Position numbers and translations under genes: made by a program
In this document: positions 31,773 through 46,200 of the stretch, piece after piece
How positions within the stretch are numbered: the first letter of the stretch is position 1
Layout: each line of letters starts with the position of its first letter
Notes under the pieces: model-generated
Seen by the model: only the letters and a program-made list of their open reading frames with translations
Told to the model about the DNA's origin: nothing
Databases searched by the model: none
DNA from: Notamacropus eugenii
Lineage: Eukaryota > Chordata > Mammalia > Diprotodontia > Macropodidae
NCBI RefSeq assembly: GCF_028372415.1
Contig: NC_092873.1
Coordinates: 348,649,390-348,713,389, forward strand
Direction: 5' to 3'
DNA length: 64,000 bases

Positions 31773-34700
31773 GTTAGTGACGGGGGTCGCGTTGGGGCCC
31801 GAAGGCTCCTCGGTTGATTTGGTGGGGCCAAGATGGGGCGCCCCGCGAAGGGGAAGGGGTCTGGGCTGCGCCGTCGGGTCTAGAGCTTGAGGACGGGCTG
31901 GTGTCCGCGCCACTCCGCCGGGAACTCCGGGCAGTCCTGGAACGGGACGAGAAATCCGATGCTCTTCTCCCTACTAGGGGAGCCATCGGAAAAGTGGTAG
32001 GCTGTGAAAACAAACTGGAGGTGGGGGACTGCAGGGGCTGAGGAGGTGGGACTCCGTCTGGAAGGGCCAAGGCTTCAAACAGACCTCGTCCTCTCCCTGC
32101 CTAGTGCACCGTCTCCCTGCTCTCGGACTCCAGGAACTGACATACAAGTGTTAAAAAGTTTGTTTGCAAGGAGAGGGGTCTGGTAGAGGGGCAAAGCCTT
32201 CCCCCCTGGAAACAAGAGTTCTAAACGGTTGTCAGGTTGCTGTACCAACTCACAAGTGCCTACTTAACCCATAATGTGTTATTATATCATATAATGAATG
32301 TATCGCATTAGAGTGTGAGCTGGTCGAGGTCAGGAACTGGTTTTTGTCTCTTTTTGTATCCCCAGCGCTTAGTACAGTGCCTGACAACATAGTAGGCGCT
32401 TAATAAATGTTTATTGATTGATGTAGGGAAGGAATCTATACCCTGAATAGTAAAAACCAGGAAGTCATAGATTTGGAACCTGGAGGAACCTTAGAGTCCT
32501 CTGGTCCAATCCTCCCCAAAAGAGGTGTCCAGATAAGTTGAGATTTGCCCAGTCTCAGAGATTGGGAGGTAGGTTGAGGATTAAGAGTGTAAAGAGAACA
32601 GGTTTATAGATTCTGGGGACTTGCCTTTAAATGTTGACCTTACCTGCTGCCCTGAGGAGTGACTGTGAAGAAGTCACTTCACCTCCTAAGATGGGACACT
32701 ATTCTATCAAATCAGATGCCTCCCACCTGGTGAAGAGAAGCAAACAAGTTTTTATTAGGTGCCTATTATGTGTCACTGTGCTAAAGTGATTTGATCCTTT
32801 TGGCTGGCCATGAAAAGTGTCTTAATTCTAGATGTTAGGTGGATGTGGATCTATGGAAGGAGGAAGAGCAGGGGATTTGAGAGAGACCAGTTGTGCAGGA
32901 ACTCAAGAATCCGTTGGAACATTTAATAATTAGAGTGGTGATGGTAATACTCCGTACCCCAAGCAACATCCTTTTAGTCTAATTTGTTAAATGCCATGAA
33001 TTATGTACAAGATGCTAGTAAGTATTAGAACTAATAGTAATAATTATAATAACAGTAATTGGTACCGTAGGAGTGGACATTAATAGAGCCATGCCAACAC
33101 AGAGGCAGCCTGGTGATCTGGACAGGAAGCTGGCCTTGAGGCTAGGATGATTTGAGTTCAAATTCTACCTCTAGCGTACTGACTGTGAGATCTTGGGTGA
33201 ATCATTTAACCTCTCAATGGGTCAGTAGAGAACCAAGGGTCTGGATAAAGGAATAGAGTTAGGATTGGAGGGGCAGCGAGGGGATGTTGCCTGGGCTTTA
33301 CCATTAATGTGTAATACTGGGCAAGTTACTTCCTCCCTCTGGAATTCAGTTTCCGCCTCCCCAAAATGAGATATACTGAATTACTTGATAAAGTCTTAAA
33401 GATAAGATTTCCTTCTAATAAAACATCTTACAGTTTCTATGATCTAACAGGATTACTTTAGCTACATTATTATAGTCTGAATAGACTTGTGTGGGCTGAC
33501 CTGGGAATATACAACTATCACATACACACGTATGTGTACATATATGTAGATATAAGTCCATACATAAAATGTATATGTGTATGTATTTTTTAAACAGATG
33601 GGTTGCCTTCTGCCAACCTGGAATACTGCCTCATGCATAGAGATACACATTTTAAGACACACCTACCCCCACCATCTATGTGCAAAAAGGGGAAATGTAC
33701 AATTATGTAGGGGAAAGAATGCTGAATCTGAGGTCAGAGGATCCTGCCTCTGCACTATCCCCAGGGAAAGTCATCCTCCACTTCAGTGACGGGGAAGCTC
33801 CTACCTCCTGGGGCAGCCTAGTCCACTTTAGGACACTTTTAATTACAGAAGGTCAGCTCTAATTACTTGAGTATTCAGATTCCTTCCTAGTCTCCATGTG
33901 TCCCTTTTCATGTTTGTGTGATCTCTTCCCACAATGCATGTATGAGAAGCCAGCAGGTTCCGCAGTTCTATTGACTAGTCACAGACTGAAGTCCCCAGCT
34001 CTCTCCCTCTCTCTATCCCGCTGAGGTGATATTCCAGGGAAGATTATGAATATGAAAACGCTTGAAAATCAACAGTCTTCACTGTTGTAATGGAGAGAGA
34101 GCTGGGCTTGAAATCAAGAACAGCTGAGTTCAACTCCTGATGGGTCCACTTACTAGATGGGTGACTGTACATTTCTAAGCCTCTCTGTGCCTCAGTTTCC
34201 TTATCTATAAAACAGAAATAATGATTGCACTTATAAACCAAGGATTATTGTAAAGATTAAGAGATGAGTCCTAGGTGTAGAGCTGAGAATCCAGAGGACT
34301 CTCCTCAGGTTTAGTCCCGTGAGGCATGAAAATGACCTTCAGGACCTCTGAGATTTGAGCCCCTCCAGCCTTTCTTGTACATTTATACTCGCTAGCCTTT
34401 TTCCTACACCCAGAGCATATGTCCCCAAGCTATGGATTCTTTCTGTGAAGCTAGGGAGATTTTATTTCAGATACAGGCAGGAAATTAGAGGATGCTTTTC
34501 TGAGCGGGACAGGGTGAGGGAGAGGGCAAGGGAAGGAGAGATTAGAGTATAAAAGGAGAACCCAAATTTGTAGGGAAGGGGAGGGAGCCATGTCTCACAG
34601 CTGGGGAGCAACTCAGTGATGGAGCCAGGCATCCTGACTGCCAGCCTCTTACTTCTGAACCCCACTTTGAATCTCAGTCTGATTGAACAGGAAGGAGAGT

Positions 34701-37700
34701 TGTTTGGCAGGACCAGGCAGGACTCCTGGACATTTGTCCAAGGGTGAAGGACTCCTACTTCTGGACACCTCTACAGTCAGGGTCCCCAGAAGGGGCGAAG
34801 CCTGGGTTATGCCAAATGTTCCTCCTTCCTTTTCTGCTCCCCCCCCCCAAATATCCTCTCCAGATTCTCTCTGAAAAGATGAATGGGAGACACCAGGCCC
34901 TTGGAAGAAACATCATGAGAGAATGGGAAAGAGCCTTGGGTTTGGAGTGTGAAGACTACATTTGGATTCTAACTCTTTACTCCCAGAGTACCCTTGGCTA
35001 AATCACTTAGAGGCAGCTGTCACGGTAGATAGGGTATTCTGGAGTTAGAAATATTTCAGTTCAAATCCTGCCTCTAACTGTGTGACTGGGTATATCATTT
35101 AACTTGTCTGGCTCAGTTTCCTCATCTCTAAAATGGGTAAATACTTCCTAGGGCTGTTGTGAGGATTAAATGAGGTAATAATTACAAAGCATTTAGCACA
35201 GTGGTGGAGCAGGTGCTATGTAAATTCCTGCTATTATTCTTCCTTAACCTCATTGTGCCTCAGTTTCCTCTTCTATGAATTGAGAGACTTGGACTAGTTG
35301 ACCTTTCATCAATCCTCTCCTAATCTACTATCTCCCTCCCAGGCTTCTGATGAAAAACCCACCCCCTACTTTACCCTGTGATTCCCTAATCCCTTGACCA
35401 TTGTTCTGCAGTTGCTGAGAGGACAGAAACCCTGGCTGTACTAGTCACAGGACTGACCCACAGCCCAGGCAGCAGCTGAATCCTCTCCCTGGGTAGGGAC
35501 CTAGCCTACATGTTCTTGAGCCCTCTCTTCAAAGGTGAGTCTTCAGGGCTGGGTAGTGTCCCTTCTTCCTGTCCCTAGATTGTTTCTCTCTCGTGAATCC
35601 TGTGGAATGAAGGCTAGAGAAGGCCCATAAGCCAAGGAAACTTGGGGATGGGGGAGGTTCACAGCAGGACTCAGCATCTAGGTTGGTAAGGGGTAGAAGG
35701 GTATCTTGCTGCCACCTCCAAGGCAAGTTGGAAGTATCCGTGTGGCCTCCCCTCTCCTGGTCTTAGTTCCTCTATAGCTTTCATGAGGACTGACTTCCAT
35801 TCCTGTGACTTCATGTCCCCATTAACCCTACTGAAGCTGGACCCTTCCTCAGAGCTCTCAAGGCTCTCCCATGGGTGGGCAGTGCCATCCTAGGCACACC
35901 CACCTTCACCTTCTTTGATAGGTTCAAGGAAAGTAGAAGCTCTTTCCTTAAGTTTTCTTTCCTGTCTTTGTTATCCTTTTGAATGGATTGCTCTAGAGTT
36001 CTTTGTACTTGGCACCAATGCCAGTCAGGGTGGGGCTACCAGAGGGAATCTAGCTGGGGGAGTTGTTGATCAAGAATCCCAGTGGAGAGTGGCAAATATT
36101 GGACCACAGGAGCATGAGGGGACTCCAGTAATGTGATCAGGAACTGGCTTTTTCTTAACAGATTGGGATGGGGAAACATGTAGACCCTGGGGCCTGGAAA
36201 GGGCGTCCTCCCTACTCAGTGTTTTATCCTGCCTTGTATCATCAGGAAATGCCCCTGCTCCCCTCTCACCCATAGCCTTGGCATGTGGTTTGATTTTCTG
36301 CATGTCTGACATTCCTGCTGGCAACTCACAAATCCCCTCCAAGCTCTCCTGAACAGGCACACATCTCTCTACATGCGCACGGAATGCCCCACACACATGC
36401 CCTTCTCTCCACACACATAACTGTCCCCTGCTTTGCTTAGGAGGGCCCCAACTGGATCTCTCCTCCAGCCGGTACCTAGAACCTCCTACAAAGGGACCAA
36501 AACCATGCCTTGGGGCAGAATGGAGAAAGCAGGTTCCCCACCTCCAAGGTCCCCAACTGCTGGACATTTTCTCTTTTTAAGAGGTCAGTGGAAGACAGAG
36601 AGAGCATAGAGGCCATAACACATTCCCACCCTCTCTGGGCCTGGTTTGTGGAAGGGGCCTGGACCTGGGTGCTGACAGGAGCTAAAAATAACTTCAATGG
36701 GGGCTCCTGTGAGGAAGGACAGGGACAGCCATCCTTCCTATCTCTCCTTCTCCATCCATTCCCTTTCAACTGAGAAGGGTGAACAGTGAAAGAAGCTGCC
36801 CATCCTGGGCGATGGGATAAAATCAGAGGAGGGATCCATAAATCTGGGGGGTGGTGCTCAGACACCTAGTTCCCTGTCCCCAACTGGGTAGCTATGGCTA
36901 ACTCTACCAATGCTCTGCCTTGGTTTCCTTCCTTGTAAACCAGAGTCCATGGAGGAAGGACTATGTGAAAAAATGTTTCGGGGTCTTCTAGTGAGCAGGG
37001 CAAGAGGAGGACAGCAGGATCTGACATCTTCGCTGCTACCTGTGGGGTTCCTCCTCCTATTTCTCCTTCCCTCCTCCCTTCTCTCTTCCCTCACAGTCTT
37101 CTGATGCCTTTGTATGGGTATGACAAGAGAAAGAGAATAGGGTCTGACATCTTTATTGACTACCTTTTTCTTAGAGACTCTTTCTCCTCCTCTCCCCCTA
37201 ACCCTTTCCCTTCTCCCTTTTTCTTCTTCCCCCCTTCTTCCTCTCATCTGTCCCTTATCTCTCTCCCTTCTCTCCACACTTGCCCTCCTCCTCTTTCAGC
37301 TTCCTCTCCAGACACATCATTGATCAAGAGAGCGTGGGCACAGCTGGCTCTTCCAGTAGTTACCTGGGATAGAGGGAGAAGTGGTCACTGGGAGATGGTG
37401 CCACTGAGACTGAAAGGTTTGATCCGGAGAATGATAATAATAAAAGCGCTTTTTTCCTAGTGCTTCAAGGTTGACCAAGTGCTTTAAGTATGTTGCTTCA
37501 CTTGCTCCTTATCACCCTTTGAAGGAGCTGTTATTAACCCCATATTACTGAGAAGACTGGTACAAACTGAAGGCTCTTGCACCTGTTTGGGTCAAGCCCA
37601 GTACAGGAATGAGGAAGAAGATGAAGCATCAGGTGCTGGTGACACTAACATTACATTTGGCTGGTGACAGCCTGAAGCCTCATACCAACAACTATCCTCA

Positions 37701-40251
37701 TTCTCTGCTGATCTCTCACTCTTCCTGGGGGTGGGGGGAGATAGGTGAGTCTGCTCGTTTCCCAGACTTGTAAACTGAGGCATACAAACTCCAGACACCC
37801 AAACTAGACCTCTCATTCTGTCCATTGTTGTGTCCTACTTTGCTCCTTCTCCAAAGGGCAGGGAGGGGTCCCAGGCCAATGCCTGGGGGCAGGTGATGTG
37901 TGTGTGTTCTAGAGGTCATGTGGGAACATCTGGGACTGATGAATCTGAATGACATACCCTTCTCTCAGTGGGCCACTCTGGTGTCCAGAGGTCCTGGTGG
38001 GAAATTCCTTTAACCCCAGAAGATTTCGTCAGGGCTGTGTGTATGTGTGACTGCTTAGTGAAAGTAGTGCCCCATCTCTGGGAAGCCAGCAGAATTGTCT
38101 GGGTTTGGGGCAACACCACCGTCCATTAGGATGTTTGCAGAAAGAGTTTGGGTAAACCAGCTCCGGGGAATGAATGACTCACCTCCATTTCCGGTATTAG
38201 TCATTTGCTTCCAATGTGTGGGGGGGCAGGGAAATAGGAGAAGAAGAGAGGGCTGGACTCCACAGCTGTAACTCTGAGGCAGGATTGGTTGTTGGTTGTC
38301 ATAGGAACAAGGGTTAGTCCATGGCTCCCAGCTCTCTGTTAACCAGGAAAGTGGTGGGAGTGGGCTCTCTGAATTCAGTCCAGTGCCAAAATAATAACTC
38401 ATATTTAAGAGGGAGAAAAGTATTGTTCACCAAGTGTTTACCATCCATCATCCTCTGAGTCTCACAGCAGCTACCTGCTTCAATAAGTTGTACATTTTAC
38501 AGATGAGCAAACTGAGTTGAGGACCTTGATTCTAATCCTACCTCTGATACCTATTACCTTTGAGACCTTGGGCAAGTCCCTTAGCCTCTTAGTGCCTCAG
38601 TTTCCTTTTCTGTAAAAGGAGGGATTTGGACCAATTAGACTTGCTCTAGCTCTATGATCTTATGTCTTGGTGGCTTCCTAAAGTGCCTTCTGGGGGCAGC
38701 TAGGTGGGTGACATAGTAGTTAGAACACCATTCCTGGAGTCAGGAGAACCTGAGTTCAAACCTGGCTTCAGACACTACTAGATGTGTGACCCAGGACAAG
38801 TCACTTAATCCCGATTGCCTCCCAAAATTTAAAAAAAAAAAAAAAAGGTGTGTTTGGGAACTCAGTCTGTGATCCTAGCCCAGGTTAAGTAACAGATGGG
38901 CCATGTCTGGATTTCAGCAGAGACGTTACTTCCATGGGCTCATAATATTTATGAGGTGAGCAGGGGGAAAAAAAAGGAATTTGTAATGGGTACCTCCTTT
39001 GATTCTCCTCTCCCCTTCTCAAGTCACAACCCTTCCCCAAAAGAAGGTATCATGGAAAGATCGGTTAGATGGAGAAGGGAACAGAGAAGTAAATGTTGGA
39101 GACCCTAAGAATTAGTGAATGGCACATCTTGCTCCCTAGCTAAGAACCTGGCATTGTCCACTCTTCTCTGACCCCATAAGAGCCTGCACACACGTGTTTT
39201 TCTCTAGCCTGGGATGGACCCACATACCTAAAGGAAGATGTCCATCCTCATTAGTTCCCAAGAACAGATGTGGGATGGGGTTAATGTGGGGACAGGAGTA
39301 ATGTGAGCACTAAAGGAGGAGAAGCAACCACTATCTTCCTCTGATTCCCAGACTGGGATTTGGATGAAGACAGGACTTGCTGGTCTGGATTGGGGAGGAG
39401 ATATAGGCAGGAAGTTGGTGTTAGGGAATCTCAATTTAAGAGGTAAAGAAAGAACTAGGAAAGGGAGAGGCCCAGGGTAAGTGAGAGGCCAGATATCAGC
39501 TATTTCCAAAAACAGAACAGGTCACCCAGAGATCAGCCCCACCCATCCTTTCCCACCATGGTAGCAGTCAAGCTGGACCTGTGCCCAGGAGTCCGTGGCT
39601 CCTAGCTTGCTGTTCTAGCCTGCTTATCTAGAGCCAGGAGAGCCTGAGCTGTCATTTGCACCCCTCTTCTCCTTCCCAATTGGACAGGGCAGCAGAGAAT
39701 GTGAGGAGTGGGGCTTAGGTTGCAGCAAGAGAGATTTAGGTTAGATAGGAAGAAGAACTTCCTGATCATCCAGGTTTTGAGCCAGAAGAAGGACTGTTGA
39801 GAGCTGTTTATGGGATGCCCAGGGTGTGCCAAGTATTGAGCAGAAGCCTTTACCCTAGAAATTGTTGAGGGCTGGAGACAAGGGGATCAAGGATGAGAAT
39901 TCAGGTGGAAGGTGGAAACAGGCCTTGGTCTCTGGATGTTGCTGAACAGGTACTTTCAAAGGTTCAGCTTCTTCTCCTCCCTGAAGGACAAACATTGACC
40001 AGGCTCCAGTGAGAGATAACCTGTCCCTCCCTGCTTATAAGTTTATTCAGTGCTTCCAAACAAATGCCTCTGAGAGGGCCACACTGAGTATGCAGCAAGT
40101 ATGGCTTAAAACACAAGTTAAATCTGAAGACTGAGGACTTGGAAATGTATTTAGGAGTGTATTAGGGAGGAACAATTGAGACTTCCTTTTGTTCACTGCT
40201 CCAAGTACAATCCTGAGCATCAGAGGGTGTATATGAATGTGTTTGTGAGTG

Positions 40252-40284
<33 letters not shown>

Positions 40285-43200
40285 AAGGGGATACCAGAAA
40301 GTATCTGAGTTGGAGACTCAGTGCTGAAAGGACCCAAAGCTGAGGATCATCATAGGATGATGGTTTAATGCAAATCCATCTTTTTTTACAGATGAGGAAA
40401 CTGAGTCAAATAGGGTCAAGTGACTTGTCAAGGACACATTGTACTATAGAGCTATGATAGGAACGCAGTTCCTCTAGCTTCAAGTCCACAGTGTTCTTTC
40501 CAGGACAGGGATATTCAGTATCAGAGATGGAGAAAACAAATGGAAGAGATTTGTATTGAGGAGGGGGGCATCAGAGTAGGGATGGAGGAGTCAGTAGCAG
40601 AGATGGGAGGGCTTAGTGTTGAGGAAGGGGGCCCAGGGATAGGGATGAAGGGCTCAGTACCAGTAGATGTGGGTCTCGATATCAAGGAAGGGGTATATTA
40701 TATGGTCTTACAGGAATGGTCTCCCTAATTATTCTCACTGGGTAGCTAGGTGGTGCAGTGAATAACATGGGGGAGGTTGGACTCTAAGGTCCTTTCCAGC
40801 TATGAATGTCTGTTCTATTGAATTAATCAGGAAGGTAGAGACAGTCCCCTGAGTAGGCTGCTCTCGAGCATCAGAGTCCCTCCACTAATGGCACAGACTG
40901 AGGATAGAGCACTGACCCCTGGAGTCAAGAAGACCTGAGTTCAAATGCAGCCTCAGACACTTATTAGCTGTGTGACCCTGGGCACAGTATCCTGTTTGTC
41001 TCAGTATCCTAATCTGTAAAATGGGCTGGAGGAGGAAGTGACAAACCACTCCAGTGTCTTTGCCAAGAAAACCCCAAATGGGGTTGGACACTCTGAGCCG
41101 ACTCAACAACATTTATTCTGTTTGTCTCAGATCTGAACGAAGATGAGGATGTGCTGGCTATGCTGAAGGGCTCTCAGTTCTTCAAGATCAGGTCGCTAAA
41201 GTGGCAGAAGGTTCGGTTCTACCGGCTGCAGGAAGACTGTATGACTGTGTGGTTCCAGCGCCGCTTCCGACACCCTAAGTCTCATCATGTGTGTGAGTGA
41301 CCCCATACTCTCAATGTTGGCTCTCCCCTCCCCGGAGAGGGGGTGTTCACTATCCTCTCTCACAAGGCCTTAGCTTGGGGCTGTCCGTGGTGCTCAGTGG
41401 AGCCTTTGTGCCACCCCTCCACCCCGCAGCCGCTGTGGGTTTTCTGCCTGTAGTTGAGGCAGGGGTTAGAGAGTCAGAAGACCCCGGGTTGGCGCCCCAG
41501 CTCTACCACCGACTTGCTCTGGGTTGAGGGTGAGGGAGGCTCTCGGAGGTCTCAGTCCCCTCCAGCTCTGTTTAAAGCTGATCCGGTAACTCTTCGACAC
41601 CCCGCCCTTCCATCCCCATCTCGCCCCTGTCCCTGTGCAGTCTCCTTGCAGCACATCGAGGCCGTGCGCCACGGACATCAGTCCGAGGGGCTGCGGCGCT
41701 TCGGGGGCGCCTTCCCCTCCAGCTGCTGCCTCACCATCACGTTCAAGGGCAGGCGCAAGAACCTGGACCTGGCGGCGCCCACCGAGGAGGAGGCGCAGCG
41801 CTGGGTGCGGGGCCTGGCCAAGCTCCGCGCTCGGCTCAACGCCATGAGCCAGAGAGAAAAGCTGGACCAATATCCTTTCCCGGGGCTGGGGCTGAAGCGG
41901 GATCCCCGGGACAGCCTTCAGGGCCTTCGGTCCCCAGGCCTCAGGACCTAGACTCTGGCCAGGCCTGGGGGATGGGGGGGCGGGGTTCACAATGAGGAAG
42001 ACGCCTTGGCCCCAGACATGAAGTCAGTCTGTAATGATCCTGATCAAGTCACTTAACCCCGATTGCCTCAAACCTCCTCCCCCAGAACAAAACCCAAACA
42101 AACCCTAGACTGAGGAAGGTAGCCCATAGGGAAGAGAATGTAAGAAAAGGCTCAAGGGTCGCTTGCCTAACCTCCTCAGACCTCAGAAACTAAGTAGGGT
42201 GTGCTAGGCTTTGTGCTGAGCCCTGGGGATACAGAACCCGAGCGGGGGACGTAGTTCCTTCCCTCAGGCAGGCAGGCAACAAACATTATGGTGCTTGTGC
42301 TAAGCCCCAGGCATTTCTGTGAAGTTTGGATTCAGTCCAAGGGCCGCACTTGAGGACCTAGAGAGGGCCACTTGTGACCTCCAGGTCTAAGTTTCCCCAC
42401 CCCTGGCCCTGGGGATACAAAGAAAAGCAAAAAACAAACAAAATCCCATTCTCTGCTCTTCTCCAGTTTATATTCTAATAGAGAAGACCATGTGCAAATA
42501 CCTATGGGCATACTACACTTAGACCAATTTGATAGAAGATAAAATCTCGGAGTAGAGGCTGGATATAGGGTTTGGGGGGTGGGAGATGTGGAGGAGGAAG
42601 GGATCGAGGGATGTGGAAAGGCCTTTGAGTTGAGTTTCCTGGGAGACCTGGAACGATTTGAGGGGAAGAAGAGAAAAGACAGCATTCCAGGCTTGGATGA
42701 TGGGCAGTGAAAAGGGGTGGGACCAGGGTGGGGGAAGGGTCAGGAAATGGAGCACCCTGTGGGAGAAACAGCACTTGGGCCCGAGTAGCTCTGTTGTAGA
42801 GTAAGGAGAAAGGAGTAAAATGTAAGAAGACCAGAAGGGTGGGAAGGGGTCAGATTGTGAAGGGTTCGCCCCTAGTCTGATAATGGTTGCCTGCATTGTG
42901 ATGGAGGAGGCTCAGTGCCTATACTCCAGAAGCTCCCAGTCTCTTGGGGGTAGGCTTGGTCTCTGCTCTTAGTCAGGCTCTGGCTGATGGGGAAGGCAGG
43001 ATCAACCCACCAATCCATCTGTCAGTCATTTCTTAAGTACATAAAATGTGCCCAGCACCATGCTAAGTGCTAAGAATACAGAGACCAGAACAGTGTCTGC
43101 TCTCAAGGAAGTTAGATTCTATTGACAGGTATGACTTGTGGGTATTTAAGTATGAACACAATGTATGCAAAATTAACACAAGGTCATTTTTGGGAGGGGA

Positions 43201-46200
43201 GGCCCTAGCAGCTGGGGTGGGGAGAGGTGGAATCAGGAAATGCCTCTTTTACAGTTGGTACCTGAGCTTCTATTTAAAGGAAACTGGGGGTTCTAAGGGA
43301 CAGAGGTGAGGAAAGCCTGGGGACTTCAAAGTCTGGAGATGGAGCATCTTTTGTGAGCAGCTGAAAGAGGGCAGATTTGGAAAGCCCCAGCAGGATGGGA
43401 TGACAGAAACCGGGGGGGGCTTCAGGGCAGAGAAGGTGGGGCACACACCCAGCATAGAGATTCAGAGAGCAGGTCACGCAGGAAGCCCTGGGCAGAGGGA
43501 GGGAGAGTGCATGCCAGAGGGAAGGTGGTGGGGCAGGGGTGCAGGTCCACTCAGTATGTGGCTTCCTGAACTTTCTTACTTGGATCCACGGCTACCTACA
43601 CCAGGCAGATTCAGACCACGACAGCAAGATGAGTTTCAAGGAAATCAAACACCTGCTTCAGATGGTGAATGTGACCATGGATGACATGTATGCCCATCAA
43701 CTATTCAAGGTACCCCCTTCTCACCTAGCCCCTCCCCCCACTTCCCAGTCTGCTTTTCTTCATCCCTTTTCCTGGGACCCTCCCTCTTCTTTCTTCTTCA
43801 TTCTCTGGCTTCCTCTGTTTTGTGACTTTCCTTCTTATCTCCCATTCCCTAAACTGATCCTAACTGAAATACTCAATCTCTAATCGTATCCGTGCCTCTT
43901 CATGCTCTTCAGTTCTCATTCTACCTACTCCAGTCATAATCATGAGGCTTATAGGTTTAAAGCTGGAAGAGACCTCAGAGGCCATCCTCATTTTACATAT
44001 GAGGAAACTGAGGCACAGAAAAGTTAAGTGATGTGTCCAAGGTCACAGAGTTAGTACACAGCAGAGCCAGGATTCAGATGCTGACAGTCTTCTGATTCCA
44101 GATTTAGACTTCTTTTCTCCTATCCAAGTATTAAGCAGACCCAACTCTACGTAGTTTCTGAGATCAGATGAGATTTTGAAGGTCAGACCATAGTCTCTAT
44201 TATTTTTATTATTAATTAGACAATAGGGTTAAGTGACTTGCCCAGGGTCATACAGATAATAAATGTTTGAGGTCACATTTGAACTCAGGTCCTCCTGACT
44301 CCAGGGCTGGTGCTCTATCCACTGTGCCATCCAGCCACCCTCAGTCTATGCTTTTAGGAGATGAATTCCTGATACTACAGAGCAGCCTATTCAGAGAACT
44401 GTCCTTACCTTCTTCCTGATTAGCTCAATAGAATGACATTCAAAGCTGGAAAGGACCTTAGAGTCTAACCTCCCTCATGTTACAGGAGGGGAAACTGAGG
44501 CACTCATCCAGGATTAGGAAATGTCATAACTGGGACTAGTACCCAGTATTCCTATCTCCCAGTCAAACACTTTATCTACCCCTACCCTTTTTTCTGGAGA
44601 ACTGCCTGACTCATCCCTACCACATTCCTCCCCAGCCTCTTAAGCTCGGCTGTTACTGAGAGGATTAGCTCTTCTTTCTGGAGTTAGCAACATCTGGGAC
44701 TCGTTACCTTAACTATCAGGTTAAGTCAGGCCAGGGTGGGGACATAAGGGCAATTTAGAGGTCCTGGCCTTTTATACTACAAGAAAGCAGAGGAAGCTGG
44801 AGAACCCAGAGGCTCAAACTTATTTATTTATTAATTTTTTGCTTTATGTGTCTACATTTTTAAAAATTAATTTTCTAAATGAATAAAAATCAATTTTCTC
44901 TCCTTAACACCTTCTATTCCCCACTGAAAAAAACAAAAGAAAAAACCACCTTTGTGTTAAATATTCACAGTCCAACAAAATAAATTCCTATATTGGCCTG
45001 GTCCAAAAAGAATTATGTCTTATTGCATAGCATTCCCTCTCAGGAGGTGGGCAGCATGCTTCATCATCTGCCCCTCTGGGATCAGGAGGCTCAAATTTAG
45101 AGTTCTCTTTTCCCCTCTGCTGCTCTCCTCCTAGATCTCTAACCCAAAGTGGATAAGGGACCCAAGGGACAGAAGTGGGGAGGGAAGGAAGAGTCCAGCC
45201 CAGATAACCTTCCCCATTTTTGGTTTGGTTAGCTCAGCACAGGTACCATATTTATAATGTTTGTATGAGCACACACTACACTCCTCCATCATTTGGGCTC
45301 ATACAAGTAAACACAACACACGCTGTGCAGACATGGTACGTGGGCCTGTGAGCTCATGCTATAATAGAGGAACATTTAACCTGAAAAGTCTGTGAACTTT
45401 TTTTATTATTATTTTAAGAGGCAATTGGGGTTAAGTGACTTGCCCAGGGTTATACAGCTAATAACAGATTGGAACTTGGATCCTCCTGACTCCAGAGCCG
45501 GTGCTGTATCCACTGGGCCAACTAGCTATCTACCCTCCCCTCCATGAATTAGTTTTTTAAAAAATATTTCAATATAATTGGTATCCTTTGTAATTCAATG
45601 GATTTTATTTTGAGAAGGGGTGATCTATTGGCTTCACCAGATTATCAGAGGAGTCTCTAACCTACAAAAGGATTAAGAATTCTAGTGTGGTGCATAGACT
45701 GTTGGACATGGAGAAAGTCTGGGTTTAAAATCCCTTCTCCCCACCCCCACCCCCATGACCCTGGGTAAGTCATTCAACCTCCATTTCTTCATCTGTAAAA
45801 CAATAGGTAATAGTAATAATAATAGCTAGAATTTATAGAATATTTTTTAAGGTTTGTAAAGACCTTTGCAAATATTTTTGCATTTTTTCCTCCTCACAAT
45901 CCAGGGAGGTAGTAGGTACTATTATATCCCCATTTTATACATGAGGAAACTGAAGGAGACAGAGGTTAGGTGACTTGCCCAGGGTCATACAGCCAGGAAA
46001 TGCTTAGAGATCAAATCTGAACTTCAGTCTAGGTCCAGCACTCTCTCAGGACACCATCTGGCTGCCTATTATAATATTGATAACACAAAAACTGTGGATT
46101 GTAATGTCATTTATAAAGCACTTTAAGCGCTTTACAAATACCTCATTTGACCTTCACAACAACCCTGGGGGGTACAAAATAGTCATCTTCAAAATCTCCA

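Noticed and set aside
36858-37277. Arg/Glu-rich minus-strand frame of 139 codons
   Set aside because: It comes from a pyrimidine-rich stretch in PLCD3 intron 1, with no splice sites or homology.
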